A stretch of 64,000 nt of DNA from Microbacterium suaedae (GTDB lineage: Bacteria > Actinomycetota > Actinomycetes > Actinomycetales > Microbacteriaceae): positions 300,804 to 364,803 of the forward strand of contig NZ_PNFD01000004.1 in NCBI RefSeq assembly GCF_003254645.1, in the 5' to 3' direction. Below the pieces are notes generated by a model. That model saw nothing but the letters and a program-made list of their open reading frames with translations, was not told where the DNA came from and made no database searches. The position numbers were made by a program, and so were the translations under genes. Positions 1-14,102 of the stretch are shown here, piece after piece; the first letter of the stretch is position 1, and each line of letters opens with the position of its first letter.

Positions 1-8
1 GCACCAGA

Positions 9-20
9 TTTAACGATAAA
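9..20. promoter_or_regulatory. Candidate LacI-family operator
   Basis: TTTAACGATAAA is a near-perfect palindrome (one mismatch per arm) centred on CG, the usual symmetry of LacI/PurR-type operators. It lies 75 bases ahead of the LacI-type gene at 95. It could serve autoregulation or a divergent gene beyond the left edge. Seen: the palindrome. Inferred: its binding by this regulator. Confidence 0.45.
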
Positions 21-94
21 CCCACGGGTCGCGACTACGATAGCGGCCACGGCGGACGAGCACCAGCCGCCCCCGTTCGAGAATCGGATCCCTC

Positions 95-1111
95 ATGACA
101 TCGACCATGCACGACGTCGCGAAAGCGGCCGGCGTCTCGGCGATGACGGTCTCGAACGTGCTCAACGGGCGGGGGCGCGTCGGCGAGACGACGCGCGAAC
201 GCGTCGAGTCGGCCGCCGCGGACCTCGGCTACTCGCTCAACCTGACCGCCCGCCATCTGCGCGAAGGACGCACGCACACGATCGCGCTGATCGTCCCACA
301 GCTCGACCACGCCTATTTCGGCGAGCTCGCCGCGCGCTTCGACCGGCTGCTGCAGCCATCCGGTCGCCACCTCGTCGTCGAGCAGACGCGCGCCCATCCG
401 GAGGCCGAACGCTCCGCCCTCAGCCCCGCTCGCCTCCGTCTCTATGACGGCGTGCTCATGTCGGTTGTGGGCCTGCGCCCCGAGGAGGTGGCCGGCATCC
501 AGCCGAGCGTTCCCGTGGTCATGCTCGGCGAGCAGGACATCCCCGACCGCTTCGACCACGTGCGGATGTCCAACTTCGAGGGTGCACGCCTCGCGACGGC
601 GCACATGCTGCAGAAGGGCTCACGACGGATCGTGCTCCTCGGCGGCGCGCGCGATCAGGACGATACGAGCGGCATGGCGCGCAGGCGCACCCGAGGGTGG
701 CGCGCCGCCCACCACGACGCGGGGGCGAGCGTTCCGGAGGAGCTCATCGTCCCTCTTGCCACACCGACCGCGCAGCTCGGCTACGACGCGATCCAGCAGC
801 TTCTTGCGGATCGCGTCGACTTCGACGGCGTGTTCGCCGTCACCGACGCGCTCGCGACGGGCGTCCTGTCCGCGCTCTCGCAGACCTCCCTCCGCGTGCC
901 GGAGGACGTGCAGGTCATCGGATTCGACGATCTCGACTCCTCGCGCTTCACCGTGCCGCCACTGTCGACGATCGCTCCCGGCGACGAACAGATGGCCGCC
1001 GAAGCGCTCCGTCTGCTCGATCGCCTCATCGAGGCCTCCCCGGAGGATCCCCCCGCCCGTGAGCACCTCACGGCGCCCGTGTCGCTCATCGAGCGCGGAA
1101 CAACGCGGTGA
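95..1111 (+). CDS. LacI family transcriptional regulator
   Basis: Protein of 338 residues with family-typical length. The N-terminus (MHDVAKAAGVSAMTVSNVLN, residues 5-24) is a classic LacI helix-turn-helix and is followed by the hinge-helix segment with LNLTARHLR. From about residue 60 there is a periplasmic-binding-protein-like effector domain (TIALIVPQLDHAYFGELAAR, later GVFAVTDALATGVL and VIGFDDLDSSRF). It should act as a sugar-responsive repressor in the cytoplasm. The effector and target are not visible, because no carbohydrate gene adjoins it on the right and the left side is cut by the window. A second ATG at 107 would also give an intact HTH; I kept 95 because LacI proteins usually have a few residues before DVA. 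Confidence 0.93.
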   Translation: MTSTMHDVAKAAGVSAMTVSNVLNGRGRVGETTRERVESAAADLGYSLNLTARHLREGRTHTIALIVPQLDHAYFGELAARFDRLLQPSGRHLVVEQTRAHPEAERSALSPARLRLYDGVLMSVVGLRPEEVAGIQPSVPVVMLGEQDIPDRFDHVRMSNFEGARLATAHMLQKGSRRIVLLGGARDQDDTSGMARRRTRGWRAAHHDAGASVPEELIVPLATPTAQLGYDAIQQLLADRVDFDGVFAVTDALATGVLSALSQTSLRVPEDVQVIGFDDLDSSRFTVPPLSTIAPGDEQMAAEALRLLDRLIEASPEDPPAREHLTAPVSLIERGTTR

Positions 1112-1118
1112 ACGCGCC

Positions 1119-1874
1119 TCACACCCCCGCCGCTGCGTACCGCTCGGCCGCCGTGGCGACGCGCACCTGGTAGTCGAAGGTGTTGTTGTACGAGCGGATC
1201 GCGCGGATCCACTGCTCCCCCTCGGCGAGGGTGCCGTCGAGCCGACAGAGGTAGGCCGCGGCGGTCGCGGCCGCGGCGTCGATGCTGTGCGGATCCGCGA
1301 CGCCGTCGCCTGCCGCGTCGACGGCCCAGATCGACCACGTTTCGGGGATGAACTGCATCGGCCCGACCGCCCGGTCCCATTCGGCGTCGCCGTCGAGGAG
1401 GCCGCCGTCGGTATCGGGGATCTCCATCGTCTCGTTCGTGCCGTCGAGGGCGATGCCGATGATGTGCGGGCGCGCGACGCCGTCGGCGTCGATGGACCCG
1501 CCCTGCAGCGTGCCGTGATGGCTCTCGACCCAGCCGATGCCCGCGAGCGTGTTCCAGCCAACCTCGCATCCGCTGGCGCGAGCGCGCGCGTCGGCCGCGG
1601 CGTACGCGGCGAGCGCGCGCTCGGGGATCCCCGTCTCCTGCGCGACGTCTTCGAGCCAGACGGTGTCGACGGATCCGTCGGCCCGCATCGGCGCCGCCGC
1701 GGGGCTCGCGACTTCGACGCGAGGAGCGGTGTCGCCGCCGACGGCGTCGAACTCGATGGGGTCGACCGAGATCGTGCCGATGATCGCCACCACGCCGAGG
1801 ACACCCAGTACGCCGATCACACCGAGCAGGGCGACGACCCCGATCACCGCCCCGATCCCCCGTCGTGTGCTCAT
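1119..1874 (-). CDS. Membrane-anchored lytic transglycosylase
   Basis: A 251-residue protein with a strongly hydrophobic N-terminal segment (IGAVIGVVALLGVIGVLGVL) that would anchor it in the membrane. An SLT-type muramidase fold sits in the C-terminal half: the catalytic Glu lies in AGIGWVESHHGT, followed by GPMQFIPETW and a Tyr/Asn-rich tail (IRSYNNTFDY). This arrangement matches actinobacterial lytic murein transglycosylases that cleave peptidoglycan glycan strands with 1,6-anhydro product formation. It ends 7 bases from the stop of the convergent LacI gene and is divergent from the small membrane protein at 1948. It acts outside the membrane at the cell wall. Confidence 0.85.
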   Translation of the reverse strand: MSTRRGIGAVIGVVALLGVIGVLGVLGVVAIIGTISVDPIEFDAVGGDTAPRVEVASPAAAPMRADGSVDTVWLEDVAQETGIPERALAAYAAADARARASGCEVGWNTLAGIGWVESHHGTLQGGSIDADGVARPHIIGIALDGTNETMEIPDTDGGLLDGDAEWDRAVGPMQFIPETWSIWAVDAAGDGVADPHSIDAAAATAAAYLCRLDGTLAEGEQWIRAIRSYNNTFDYQVRVATAAERYAAAGV

Positions 1875-1947
1875 CCGGTCATTGTCGTCGGCTCTGCCCG
1901 TACGCGCGCCGTGAGCGATGCCGGGCGCGATAGGACATGATCAATCC

Positions 1948-2214
1948 GTGAGAGACCATTCCCGGCACAGCGGCGTCGGAATCGCCGCGCTCGTCCTCGG
2001 CGTCGTCGCGGTGCTGACCGCGTGCGTGCCGCTGCTCGGTGAAATCCTTGCACTGCTCCCCGCTCTCGGGGCGATCGCGTTCGGAATCGTCGGCGTGCGT
2101 CACCACGAGACCGGCCGTGCCGCGGGCGCGGGCATGGCCGTCGTCGGCGCTGTGCTGGGCGGGTTCTCCCTGGCCATCGTCGGGCTCCTGTTCGCCCTGT
2201 CGATCATGCCGTGA
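1948..2214 (+). CDS. Small two-helix membrane protein (DUF4190-like)
   Basis: An 88-residue protein made of two hydrophobic segments separated by a short charged loop (GVRHHETGRAAGAGMAVVG). This is the layout of DUF4190-type proteins that are common in actinobacteria and of unknown function. I chose the GTG at 1948; an in-frame ATG at 1918 would add ten polar residues and sits close to the opposite promoter. A CATGAT box just before the GTG suggests a leaderless or nearly leaderless message. Nothing in the neighbourhood indicates a role. Confidence 0.7.
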   Translation: MRDHSRHSGVGIAALVLGVVAVLTACVPLLGEILALLPALGAIAFGIVGVRHHETGRAAGAGMAVVGAVLGGFSLAIVGLLFALSIMP

Positions 2215-2227
2215 CGCGGCGAGGCCC

Positions 2228-3064
2228 TCACATCTCCTCGTGGGTGTCGGGGTCACCGCCCCAGAGCCGGCCGCGCTCGAGGTTGCTGAGTCGCTTGACA
2301 TCGATGTCCGACAGTTCGAAGCCGAACACGTCGGCGTTCTCACGCTGACGGGCCGGATCGGCAGACTTCGGGATCGGCGTGGATCCGCACTGCACGTGCC
2401 AGCGCACGACGAGCTGGGTCGGCGTGACGCCGTAGTCCTGCGCGAGCTGGGCGACGAGGGGCTCTGCGAGCAGATCGCTGCGCCGGGCGAGCGGGCTCCA
2501 GCTCTCGGTGCGGATCCCGTGCTCGGCGTGGAAGGTGCGCAGCGGGGCCTGCGGAAAGTACGGGTGCATCTCGACCTGGTTGACGGCGGGCACAACTCCG
2601 GTCTCGTCGATGAGACGCTCGAGCATGGGCACCGTGAAGTTCGAGACGCCGACCGAACGCACGACCCCCTCGTCGCGGAGGGCGAGCATGCCGCGGAAGG
2701 TGTCGACGTACTTGTCGACGCTCGGGTTCGGCCAGTGGATGAGCAGCAGGTCGATGCGGCCGAGGCCGATCGTCTCGTTCGACTCGCGGCCCGATGCGAT
2801 CGCCTCGTCGTAGCCGTGGTGGCGCCCGGGGATCTTCGTCGTGACGATGATCTCGTCGCGGTCGGCGGATCCGGTGCGCACGGCCTCGCCGACCTCACGC
2901 TCGTTGTCGTAGTTGACGGCGGTGTCGAGCACGCGATACCCGGTCTCGATGCCGGACCGGATCGCCGCGATCCCGTCGTCACCCGCGAGCTTGTACGTAC
3001 CGAGCCCGACCTCGGCGAACGGGTGCCCGTCGTTCAGTGCGATCTGGGGGATGTCGAGAGTCAC
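2228..3064 (-). CDS. Aldo/keto reductase
   Basis: A 278-residue NADPH-dependent oxidoreductase of the AKR5-like group. The catalytic tetrad is visible: Asp and Tyr in LDTAVNYDNE, Lys in VTTKIPG and His in LLLIHWPNP. The family's GVSNFT and PIPKSADPAR (cofactor-binding) motifs are also present. The reading frame stays open far upstream, but homology starts at TLDIPQIALNDG. The GTG at 3064 is preceded by GGAAGGA at good spacing, so it is taken as the start. Substrate is not predictable; such enzymes reduce 2,5-diketogluconate, methylglyoxal or small aldehydes. An intergenic palindromic repeat lies just upstream. Confidence 0.92.
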   Translation of the reverse strand: MTLDIPQIALNDGHPFAEVGLGTYKLAGDDGIAAIRSGIETGYRVLDTAVNYDNEREVGEAVRTGSADRDEIIVTTKIPGRHHGYDEAIASGRESNETIGLGRIDLLLIHWPNPSVDKYVDTFRGMLALRDEGVVRSVGVSNFTVPMLERLIDETGVVPAVNQVEMHPYFPQAPLRTFHAEHGIRTESWSPLARRSDLLAEPLVAQLAQDYGVTPTQLVVRWHVQCGSTPIPKSADPARQRENADVFGFELSDIDVKRLSNLERGRLWGGDPDTHEEM

Positions 3065-3116
3065 GATGTCGTCCTTCCGATCGGCGATTCTGGCCCTGTC
3101 GAGCCTACGCGGACAT

Positions 3117-3205
3117 CCCAACACGACGCAGTCAATTTCCGGCCTCGCACCGTGACACGCAGCCCGGCGGGCCCTCGGCCTCCAGATTGACTGCGTTGTG
3201 TTGGG
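3117..3205. repeat. Dispersed intergenic palindrome, copy 1
   Basis: Two 20-base arms, 3117-3136 and 3186-3205, are inverted repeats of each other with one mismatch (core CACGACGCAGTCAAT and ATTGACTGCGTTGTG). About 49 bases separate them. It sits between the divergent aldo/keto reductase and membrane-protein genes. The same core arms recur at 27497-27575 and 46627-46706. Confidence 0.9.
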
Positions 3206-3274
3206 TGTTGGGTGCCGGGCGGGCACACGGACGGATCCGGACCACCGGCCGTCGCCCGCCCCTACGCTGGGATC

Positions 3275-4267
3275 GTGGACCTCGCCGTGTTTGTCCTCGT
3301 CGCCGTCACCTGCTGCTGCCTCGCTCTCATGGTCATCGCCATCGCGATGTCGCGCCGCGCCCGCGCCGAGGCACCGGGGCGCCCGACGGTCGTCGCCGAA
3401 TACGCGCCGCCCGAGAGCATGGATGCGGCGAGCGCCGCGCTGATCCTGCAACGCCCCCGCCGCGTCCTGCCGGCGAAGGTGCTCGAGCTCGCCGTCCGCG
3501 GAGCCGTTCGCTTCGTGCCGTCCACGCGACGACGGCGTCGCCTCGACCTCGCCCCCGGGCGCCCGAAAGGCCTCGACTCGGTCGACACTCAGCTCGTGCG
3601 CGCGATGTTCCCGCCCGGAACGGACACCTTCCGGCCGTCGCGCCGAAACCGCGGCTGGTCGAGCGCGGCGCAACAGGTTCTCGCCCACACCCGCGCGGCC
3701 GCGATCCGGTGGCAGCGCCGCCTCGACGGCGCGAACACCGTCATCATCCTCGGCATGCTCGCCTTCCTCGCCGAGCTCGTCCTGGTGCTCGTCGCGGGGC
3801 TCGCGGGCGCGCCGTTGGGCCTCGTGATGTCGCTCGGGTTCGTCGGCGTCATCGCCGCGATCCTGCCCGGCCCGATCCTGGGTCGCGAGTTCTTCACGCC
3901 CGAGGGCGCCGAGGCGCGCGACCATCTGCTCGGGCTGAAGGAGTTCATGCACTGGGCGGAGGAGGATCGGATCCGCGCCCTGCAGTCACCGGAGACGGCC
4001 GACATGGTCGGCACCGACGAGGGCGCGACGCTGCGACTCTACGAACGGCTGCTGCCGTACGCCGCGGTGTTCGGCATGACGAAGGAGTGGCTGCGCGTGC
4101 TGCGCGCCCGATACGCCGACGAGGATGTGATGCCCGTCTGGCTGGATCCGGCGATCGGCGACCTCGGCACGGCCGACATCGAGGTCGTGGACATGGTGGA
4201 TTCCGTCGTCGGCGATACGTCGATCTCGGGCGACGGAGACGGCGGCGGCGATGGGGGCGGCGACTGA
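3275..4267 (+). CDS. DUF2207-type membrane protein (C-terminal part of family)
   Basis: A 330-residue protein. A first transmembrane helix lies at about residues 3-25, followed by a cytoplasmic segment with EYAPPESMDAASAALIL, which matches the YxPPEGxxPAE motif of DUF2207 proteins. Two more helices come at about 165-215, and the C-terminus carries LYERLLPYAAVFGMTKEW, another DUF2207 hallmark, plus a Gly/Asp tail. The large extracellular beta-domain that normally precedes these parts is absent, so this is a short version. GTG at 3275 is chosen because the first helix begins immediately after it. Function unknown; other family members are membrane proteins with no assigned reaction. Confidence 0.75.
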   Translation: MDLAVFVLVAVTCCCLALMVIAIAMSRRARAEAPGRPTVVAEYAPPESMDAASAALILQRPRRVLPAKVLELAVRGAVRFVPSTRRRRRLDLAPGRPKGLDSVDTQLVRAMFPPGTDTFRPSRRNRGWSSAAQQVLAHTRAAAIRWQRRLDGANTVIILGMLAFLAELVLVLVAGLAGAPLGLVMSLGFVGVIAAILPGPILGREFFTPEGAEARDHLLGLKEFMHWAEEDRIRALQSPETADMVGTDEGATLRLYERLLPYAAVFGMTKEWLRVLRARYADEDVMPVWLDPAIGDLGTADIEVVDMVDSVVGDTSISGDGDGGGDGGGD

Positions 4268-4284
4268 GGAGCCGCCCTCGCCCG

Positions 4285-5694
4285 TCAGAAGATCGCGCTG
4301 AGGAGCAGGTATCCGACGGCGCCGATGCTGGCCGCGACGGGCAGCGTGATGACCCACGCCATCGCGATCGGCTTCATCAGCTTCCAGTTGGCGGCTTTGT
4401 TCACGAGGCCGACGCCGAGCACAGCGCCGATGAGGATGTGCGTGCTCGAGACCGGCAGGCCGAGGACGGACGCGAGCATGACGACGCCCGCCGCCGCGAG
4501 CTCCGCCGAGAAGCCGCTCGCCGGGTGGATCTCGGTGAGTCGCTTGCCGACGGTCGACACGACGCGGCGTCCGATGAACCAGAGCCCTGCGAGCAGCGCG
4601 ATCCCGAACGTGATGAGCACGGGCAGGGGAACCGCGGCGGCGTCGCCGACGGTATCTGTCCGAAGCACGTCGAGCACGGCCGCGAAGGGACCGACGGCGT
4701 TCGCGATGTCGTTCGCGCCGTGGCTGAACGCGAACGCACTCGCCGTGAACACCTGCATCCACGAGAAGAGCGTGAAGGCCGCTTTCTTGAACTTCTTCTT
4801 GCGCAGGGCCTGCGCGAACACGTACACGCCGACCCATACGGCGATGCCGATCATCGCGAGCAGGAAGACGAGCACGGCGGGCTCGACGTCGAGGTCGAGG
4901 TTCCCCAGGCCCTTCACGAACAGCATGCCCGCGAGCATGATCGCCGCGAGCGCGGCGACGAGCGGGACGAGCGTCTGCAGGGCGCGGTGGCCCTCCTCGC
5001 GGTCATCGACCGCGTGGTTGAGGATGTACCGCTTGATCAGCCAGAAGATGATGAACGCGACGATGCCGCCGAGCAGGGGCGAGAGCACCCACGAGGCGAC
5101 GATCTGTCCGATCGCGTCCCACTGCACCATGTCGCCTCCGCCGAGGCCCGTGGCGATCCCCATCGTGACCGACGCGCCGACGATGCCGCCGATGATCGAG
5201 TGCGTCGTCGAGACGGGCCACCCCATGCGGGTGGCGAGGAACAGCCAGAGCGCGGCTCCGAGGAGCGCCGACATCATGATGTAGACGAAGTCGTCGGGGC
5301 TCTGCGAGACCACCTCGAGGTCGACGATCCCCTTGCGCACCGTGTCGGTGACGGATCCGCCCGCGAGCACGGCGCCCGACACCTCGAACACGGCCGCGAC
5401 CACGAGGGCCTGCTTCATCGTGAGGGTGCCGGACCCGACGCTCGTGCCGAACGAGTTCGCGACGTCGTTGCCCCCGATGTTGAAGGCCATGAAGACGCCG
5501 AAGGCGATCGCGGTAATGAGGAGGACGCGGTTGGTCTCGGTCGAGACCCAGCCGAGCGACCAGAGGGTGAAGCCGATCGCCGCGATGGCGAGCAGTCCAC
5601 CGAAGGCGAGGTGCCACCACCGGTCGCTGGGATCGCGTACGTCGGCGTCGTCGGGAAGGTCGGATTCCGCCCGTGAAGGGGTATCGGTCGCCAC
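4285..5694 (-). CDS. pit: Inorganic phosphate permease, PiT family
   Basis: A 469-residue multi-pass membrane protein of the PiT family, which imports phosphate (as metal-phosphate) with protons. The duplicated family signature is clear: [19 protein letters not shown] near residue 75 and [14 protein letters not shown] in the C-terminal half, each followed by helices. About ten hydrophobic segments can be counted, and a hydrophilic loop ([15 protein letters not shown]) divides the halves. The ATG at 5694 starts a short charged N-terminus before the first helix. It stands alone, with no PhoU-like or Pap31-like partner gene beside it. It is convergent with the DUF2207-like gene. Confidence 0.95.
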   Translation of the reverse strand: MATDTPSRAESDLPDDADVRDPSDRWWHLAFGGLLAIAAIGFTLWSLGWVSTETNRVLLITAIAFGVFMAFNIGGNDVANSFGTSVGSGTLTMKQALVVAAVFEVSGAVLAGGSVTDTVRKGIVDLEVVSQSPDDFVYIMMSALLGAALWLFLATRMGWPVSTTHSIIGGIVGASVTMGIATGLGGGDMVQWDAIGQIVASWVLSPLLGGIVAFIIFWLIKRYILNHAVDDREEGHRALQTLVPLVAALAAIMLAGMLFVKGLGNLDLDVEPAVLVFLLAMIGIAVWVGVYVFAQALRKKKFKKAAFTLFSWMQVFTASAFAFSHGANDIANAVGPFAAVLDVLRTDTVGDAAAVPLPVLITFGIALLAGLWFIGRRVVSTVGKRLTEIHPASGFSAELAAAGVVMLASVLGLPVSSTHILIGAVLGVGLVNKAANWKLMKPIAMAWVITLPVAASIGAVGYLLLSAIF

Positions 5695-5869
5695 CGCGGT
5701 GTTCTCCCTGAGATGCGTGCTGTGTGCGCCCGTCCGACGCCCGACCGCGACGCTCCCCTCGAAGCGGGCGACACGGTTTCGAGAAGATTAACAACCGTTG
5801 CGGGGAGGGCGCCAGGAGCGTCTCCAGGGACCCGTCGGGCGCCACGCACGTGAACGGATCCTGAACGGG

Positions 5870-11040
<5,171 letters not shown>

Positions 11041-11048
11041 CGCCGATC

Positions 11049-11076
11049 ACGTTAGCAGGCCCGCGGCGGCGCGCAA
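11049..11076 (-). promoter_or_regulatory. Candidate thiamine-operon promoter
   Basis: On the minus strand TTGCGC (-35, 11076-11071) and TAACGT (-10, 11054-11049) are 16 bases apart. They place the transcription start close to 11042, right at the 5' end of the riboswitch aptamer. This positional fit supports the call; activity is inferred. Confidence 0.5.
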
Positions 11077-11083
11077 GTCGACG

Positions 11084-11953
11084 TCAGCGAGCGGCGAGGA
11101 TCTCCTGCAGACGGGAGTATTCCTCTTCCGGCATGCCGTAGCGATGCTCCGCAGCGGGGTACTTCGCCGCCCGCACCTCGCCGACATAGGCCGCCACTCC
11201 GGCTTCCATGCGCTCTCGCAGCGCCTCGTATCGCTTCACGAATCGCGCCGCCGGACCGTCGTATATGCCGAGGAGATCATGGAACACGAGCACCTGGCCG
11301 TCGGTGGCCGGACCGGCGCCGATGCCGATGACGGGGATCCCGATCCGCGGCGTGATCGCCGACGCCGCGTCGCTCGGGATCGCCTCGAAGACGATCGAGA
11401 AGCATCCCGCCTCCTCGAGTGCGAGCGCGCCCTCGTAGACCTCGAGGGCTTCCTCGGCGGTGCGCCCCCGCGCGCGGTACCCGCCCTGGCCGTTCGCCGT
11501 CTGCGGCGTGAGGCCCACGTGCCCCATCACGGGGATCCCGGCCCGCACGATGGCACGCGCCCGGTCGACGGAGGATCCGCCGCCCTCCAGCTTGACCGCG
11601 TCGCAGCCCGTCTCCTTGACGAAGCGCTGGGCCGTCGCGACGGCGATCTCGTCGGAGGCCTCGTACGAGCCGAACGGCAGATCGGCCACCAGGACGGGAC
11701 GGCTCAGACCGCGGCGCACGGCGCGGCAGAGCATGATCATCTCGTCGACCGTGACGGGCACGGTGCTGTCGTATCCGAGCACCGTCATGGCGGCCGAGTC
11801 GCCGACCAGGACGACGTCGGCGCCGCCCGCCTCGGCGGCGAGCGCGCTCGGGTGGTCGTACGCCGTGATCATCGCGATCTTCTCACCCCGTTCCTTCATG
11901 GCGGCGAGGTCGCCGAGGCGCACGCGGGGCCGGTCCGCGGGCGCGGCGCTCAC
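11084..11953 (-). CDS. panB: 3-methyl-2-oxobutanoate hydroxymethyltransferase PanB
   Basis: A 289-residue TIM-barrel enzyme that adds a hydroxymethyl group from methylene-tetrahydrofolate to alpha-ketoisovalerate, giving ketopantoate. Conserved blocks include [43 protein letters not shown] (metal/substrate region), [10 protein letters not shown] and [17 protein letters not shown]. It is the last gene of the pan operon and its ATG overlaps the panD stop by four bases. It is separated from the divergent thiamine promoter by only about 100 bases. Confidence 0.97.
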   Translation of the reverse strand: MSAAPADRPRVRLGDLAAMKERGEKIAMITAYDHPSALAAEAGGADVVLVGDSAAMTVLGYDSTVPVTVDEMIMLCRAVRRGLSRPVLVADLPFGSYEASDEIAVATAQRFVKETGCDAVKLEGGGSSVDRARAIVRAGIPVMGHVGLTPQTANGQGGYRARGRTAEEALEVYEGALALEEAGCFSIVFEAIPSDAASAITPRIGIPVIGIGAGPATDGQVLVFHDLLGIYDGPAARFVKRYEALRERMEAGVAAYVGEVRAAKYPAAEHRYGMPEEEYSRLQEILAAR

Positions 11954-12342
11954 GAGACGTTCCCGAGCAGCTCGCCCACAGCGTCGTCGACGGCGACGAT
12001 CTCGTTGCTCCGTCCGACGTGCACGACCGTCGGCTCGTACGTCTCGAGGTCGGTCTCGTCGTAGTCGGCGTACGAGACCACGATGATCGTGTCGCCCGTG
12101 TGCACGAGGCGCGCGGCGGCGCCGTTGACCTGGACGGCTCCGGATCCGCGCTCGCCGAGCAGCGTGTACGTCTCGAAGCGCGCGCCATTGTCGACGTCGA
12201 GCACGTGCACCTTCTCGTGCACGAGGATGTCGGCGGCCTCGAGCAGCTCGGGGTCGATCGTGATGGATCCGACGTAGTGCAGGTCGCTCCCCGTCACGGT
12301 CGCGCGGTGGATCTTGGACTTCAGCATGGTGCGGCGCATCAC
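11950..12342 (-). CDS. panD: Aspartate 1-decarboxylase PanD
   Basis: A 130-residue pyruvoyl enzyme making beta-alanine from aspartate. The self-cleavage site Gly-Ser is visible in [18 protein letters not shown] (Ser becomes the pyruvoyl group). The Lys of [12 protein letters not shown] and the Tyr of the [13 protein letters not shown] region match active-site positions of the family. Its ATG overlaps the panC stop and its stop overlaps panB, so the three genes are translationally coupled. The C-terminal extension beyond VVSYADY is typical of actinobacterial PanD. Confidence 0.97.
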   Translation of the reverse strand: MMRRTMLKSKIHRATVTGSDLHYVGSITIDPELLEAADILVHEKVHVLDVDNGARFETYTLLGERGSGAVQVNGAAARLVHTGDTIIVVSYADYDETDLETYEPTVVHVGRSNEIVAVDDAVGELLGNVS

Positions 12343-13190
12343 GCGCCTCCCCTCAGGATGCGATTGTCGATCAGTCGCGCCGCGCCCACGCGGGCCGCGA
12401 CGGCGAGCAGCGCGTCGCCGTCGATCTGCGCGATCTCACGCAGATCGACGGCGTCACGCAGCTCGAGGTACTCGGGCTCGATCCCGGCGTCAGCGAGCAC
12501 GGCGCGAGCATTCCGAACGATTCGGGCCGCGTCCCGCTCGCCGCCCGCGAACGCGGCCTCGCCCGCCGCGAGCGCCCGGTTCAGCGCCGCCGCGCGCCTG
12601 CGCGCCGCGGCGTCGAGATAGGCGTTTCGCGAGCTCATGGCGAGCCCGTCCGACTCGCGCACGATCGGGCAGGCGACGATCTCGACGGGCAGGTTCAGGT
12701 CACGCACAACGCGGCGTACGACGAGCACCTGCTGCGCGTCCTTCTGACCGAAGTACGCGGCGTCGGGGGCGACGATGCCGAACAGCTTCGTCACCACAGT
12801 CGCAACGCCGTCGAAGTGGTGCGGGCCGCGGCGTGCCCCGCAAAGCACGTCGGTGACGCCTTCGACATGGATCGTCGTGGCGAAGCCGTCGGGATAGATC
12901 TCGGCGGGCTCGGGGGCGAACAGGATGTCGACGCCCTCGGCCTCGGCGAGCGCCGCGTCGCGCTCCTCGTCGCGCGGGTAGGAGCCGAGATCCTCGTTCT
13001 GCCCGAACTGCGTCGGATTGACGAACAGCGACACGACCACGAGTCCGTGCGCATCCCGCGCGGCGCGCATGAGCGACAGGTGACCCTCGTGGAACGCCCC
13101 CATCGTGGGCACGAGTCCGACCGAGGCGCCGCCGGAGCGGGCGTCCGCGACGACCGCGCGCACCTCGGCGATGGTCCGCAGGATCCTCAC
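12339..13190 (-). CDS. panC: Pantothenate synthetase PanC
   Basis: A 283-residue ATP-dependent ligase joining pantoate and beta-alanine. The nucleotidyltransferase signatures are clear: [18 protein letters not shown] (HxGH-type motif), [29 protein letters not shown] and the KMSKS-like [17 protein letters not shown] at 13190 is used as start because it overlaps the preceding gene's stop (GTGA) and begins directly with the family's [11 protein letters not shown]. The open frame upstream of it is only the opposite reading of the neighbour. Confidence 0.97.
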   Translation of the reverse strand: MRILRTIAEVRAVVADARSGGASVGLVPTMGAFHEGHLSLMRAARDAHGLVVVSLFVNPTQFGQNEDLGSYPRDEERDAALAEAEGVDILFAPEPAEIYPDGFATTIHVEGVTDVLCGARRGPHHFDGVATVVTKLFGIVAPDAAYFGQKDAQQVLVVRRVVRDLNLPVEIVACPIVRESDGLAMSSRNAYLDAAARRRAAALNRALAAGEAAFAGGERDAARIVRNARAVLADAGIEPEYLELRDAVDLREIAQIDGDALLAVAARVGAARLIDNRILRGGA

Positions 13191-13930
13191 GATGCGCTCC
13201 TGACGGCCAGCGCGCGCGTGCTCTCGTGCAGCGCGTCGAACAGCTCGGCGACGTCGGGGAGCGCCGCGACCGCCTCTCGGTGGCGGGCGACCGTGGCCTC
13301 GTCGCCGCGCGCGATGGGGCCCGTCAGCGCCGCCGCCCCCTGCCGCTCCCAGTTGTCGAGGGTGCGGCGCGCGAGCGGGGCGAGCATGGCGCGCGCGTCG
13401 GCCGCGGGGATCCCCGCCGTACCCGCCACGCGCTCCGCCGCGTCCTCGAGCGTGACGAGGAAATTCGAGGCGATGCACGCCGCCGCGTGATAGGCCGCGC
13501 GCCGCTCGTCGTCGATCGGGAACGGACGCGCGCCGAGCCGATAAGCGAGGTCCTCGGCTGCAGCCAGCGCCTCCTCCGTCCGCCCCGCGACGGCACACGC
13601 GATGCCCTCGAACGCGTCGGCGCCATCGCCGCCCGCGAAGGTCTGCAGGGGGTGGATCCCGAAGTCGACATCGTCCAGGGGCGTCGCACCCGACGTGTGC
13701 CCGATGAGCGCCGCCCGACCCGCCGCAGCCCGCGCGGCGTGTGCGATCTCGCGGTCGGGCACGCACAGCAGGGCGAGATCCGCGTCGGGGATCTCCTCGC
13801 CGCGACCCGTCGGACCGAGCACGTCGACGCCTGCGGCGCGCAGGGCGCGCGCGAAGGCGCCGCCGAGCCGGCCGTTGCCGACGAGGACGACACTGTGGGT
13901 CTCGCGAGGAGGCGTAAAGGGCGTGTTCAT
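13187..13930 (-). CDS. Rossmann-fold/DUF2520 protein, candidate ketopantoate reductase
   Basis: A 247-residue protein. Residues ~10-110 form an NAD(P)-binding Rossmann domain (VVLVGNGRLGGAFARALRAA), and LIGHTSG with FGIHPLQTF mark the DUF2520-type family. The C-terminal half is helical (YHAAACIASNFLVTLEDAA), resembling 6-phosphogluconate-dehydrogenase-like folds such as ketopantoate reductases. It is the first gene of the pan operon and overlaps panC by four bases. The pathway step missing from this operon is precisely ketopantoate reduction (PanE). The functional assignment is inference from fold and context. The ATG at 13930 is preferred over an upstream GTG at 13987; neither has a good ribosome site. 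Confidence 0.75.
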   Translation of the reverse strand: MNTPFTPPRETHSVVLVGNGRLGGAFARALRAAGVDVLGPTGRGEEIPDADLALLCVPDREIAHAARAAAGRAALIGHTSGATPLDDVDFGIHPLQTFAGGDGADAFEGIACAVAGRTEEALAAAEDLAYRLGARPFPIDDERRAAYHAAACIASNFLVTLEDAAERVAGTAGIPAADARAMLAPLARRTLDNWERQGAAALTGPIARGDEATVARHREAVAALPDVAELFDALHESTRALAVRSAS

Positions 13931-13994
13931 AAGGGTGCGGCGCGCGGGTGTGTCGCGCCCCTCGAGTATCCGGCTGACACGCCCCACATCACAA

Positions 13995-14012
13995 ATCAGT
14001 GATCATACTGAT
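13995..14012. promoter_or_regulatory. Palindromic operator candidate ahead of the pan operon
   Basis: ATCAGT and ACTGAT arms flank a six-base GATCAT spacer inside an unusually AT-rich stretch directly upstream of the pan operon. On the minus strand the site contains TATGAT, a plausible -10 box. A bound regulator would therefore block transcription. No regulator gene adjoins it. Seen: palindrome and -10-like box; inferred: function. Confidence 0.5.
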
Positions 14013-14102
14013 AGACACAATCCACTAGATGCTTCGCACATTCGCACACCAAACGCCGAAATGCTTAGCAGAGTGATTTTCACATCACGTGTCGGCCTGT
14101 TA

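Noticed and set aside
3037..5676. Long plus-strand open frame opposite the phosphate permease
   Set aside because: Its product is Arg/Asp/His-rich without any motif; it is the complement of a well-supported PiT gene and arises from GC-rich codons.
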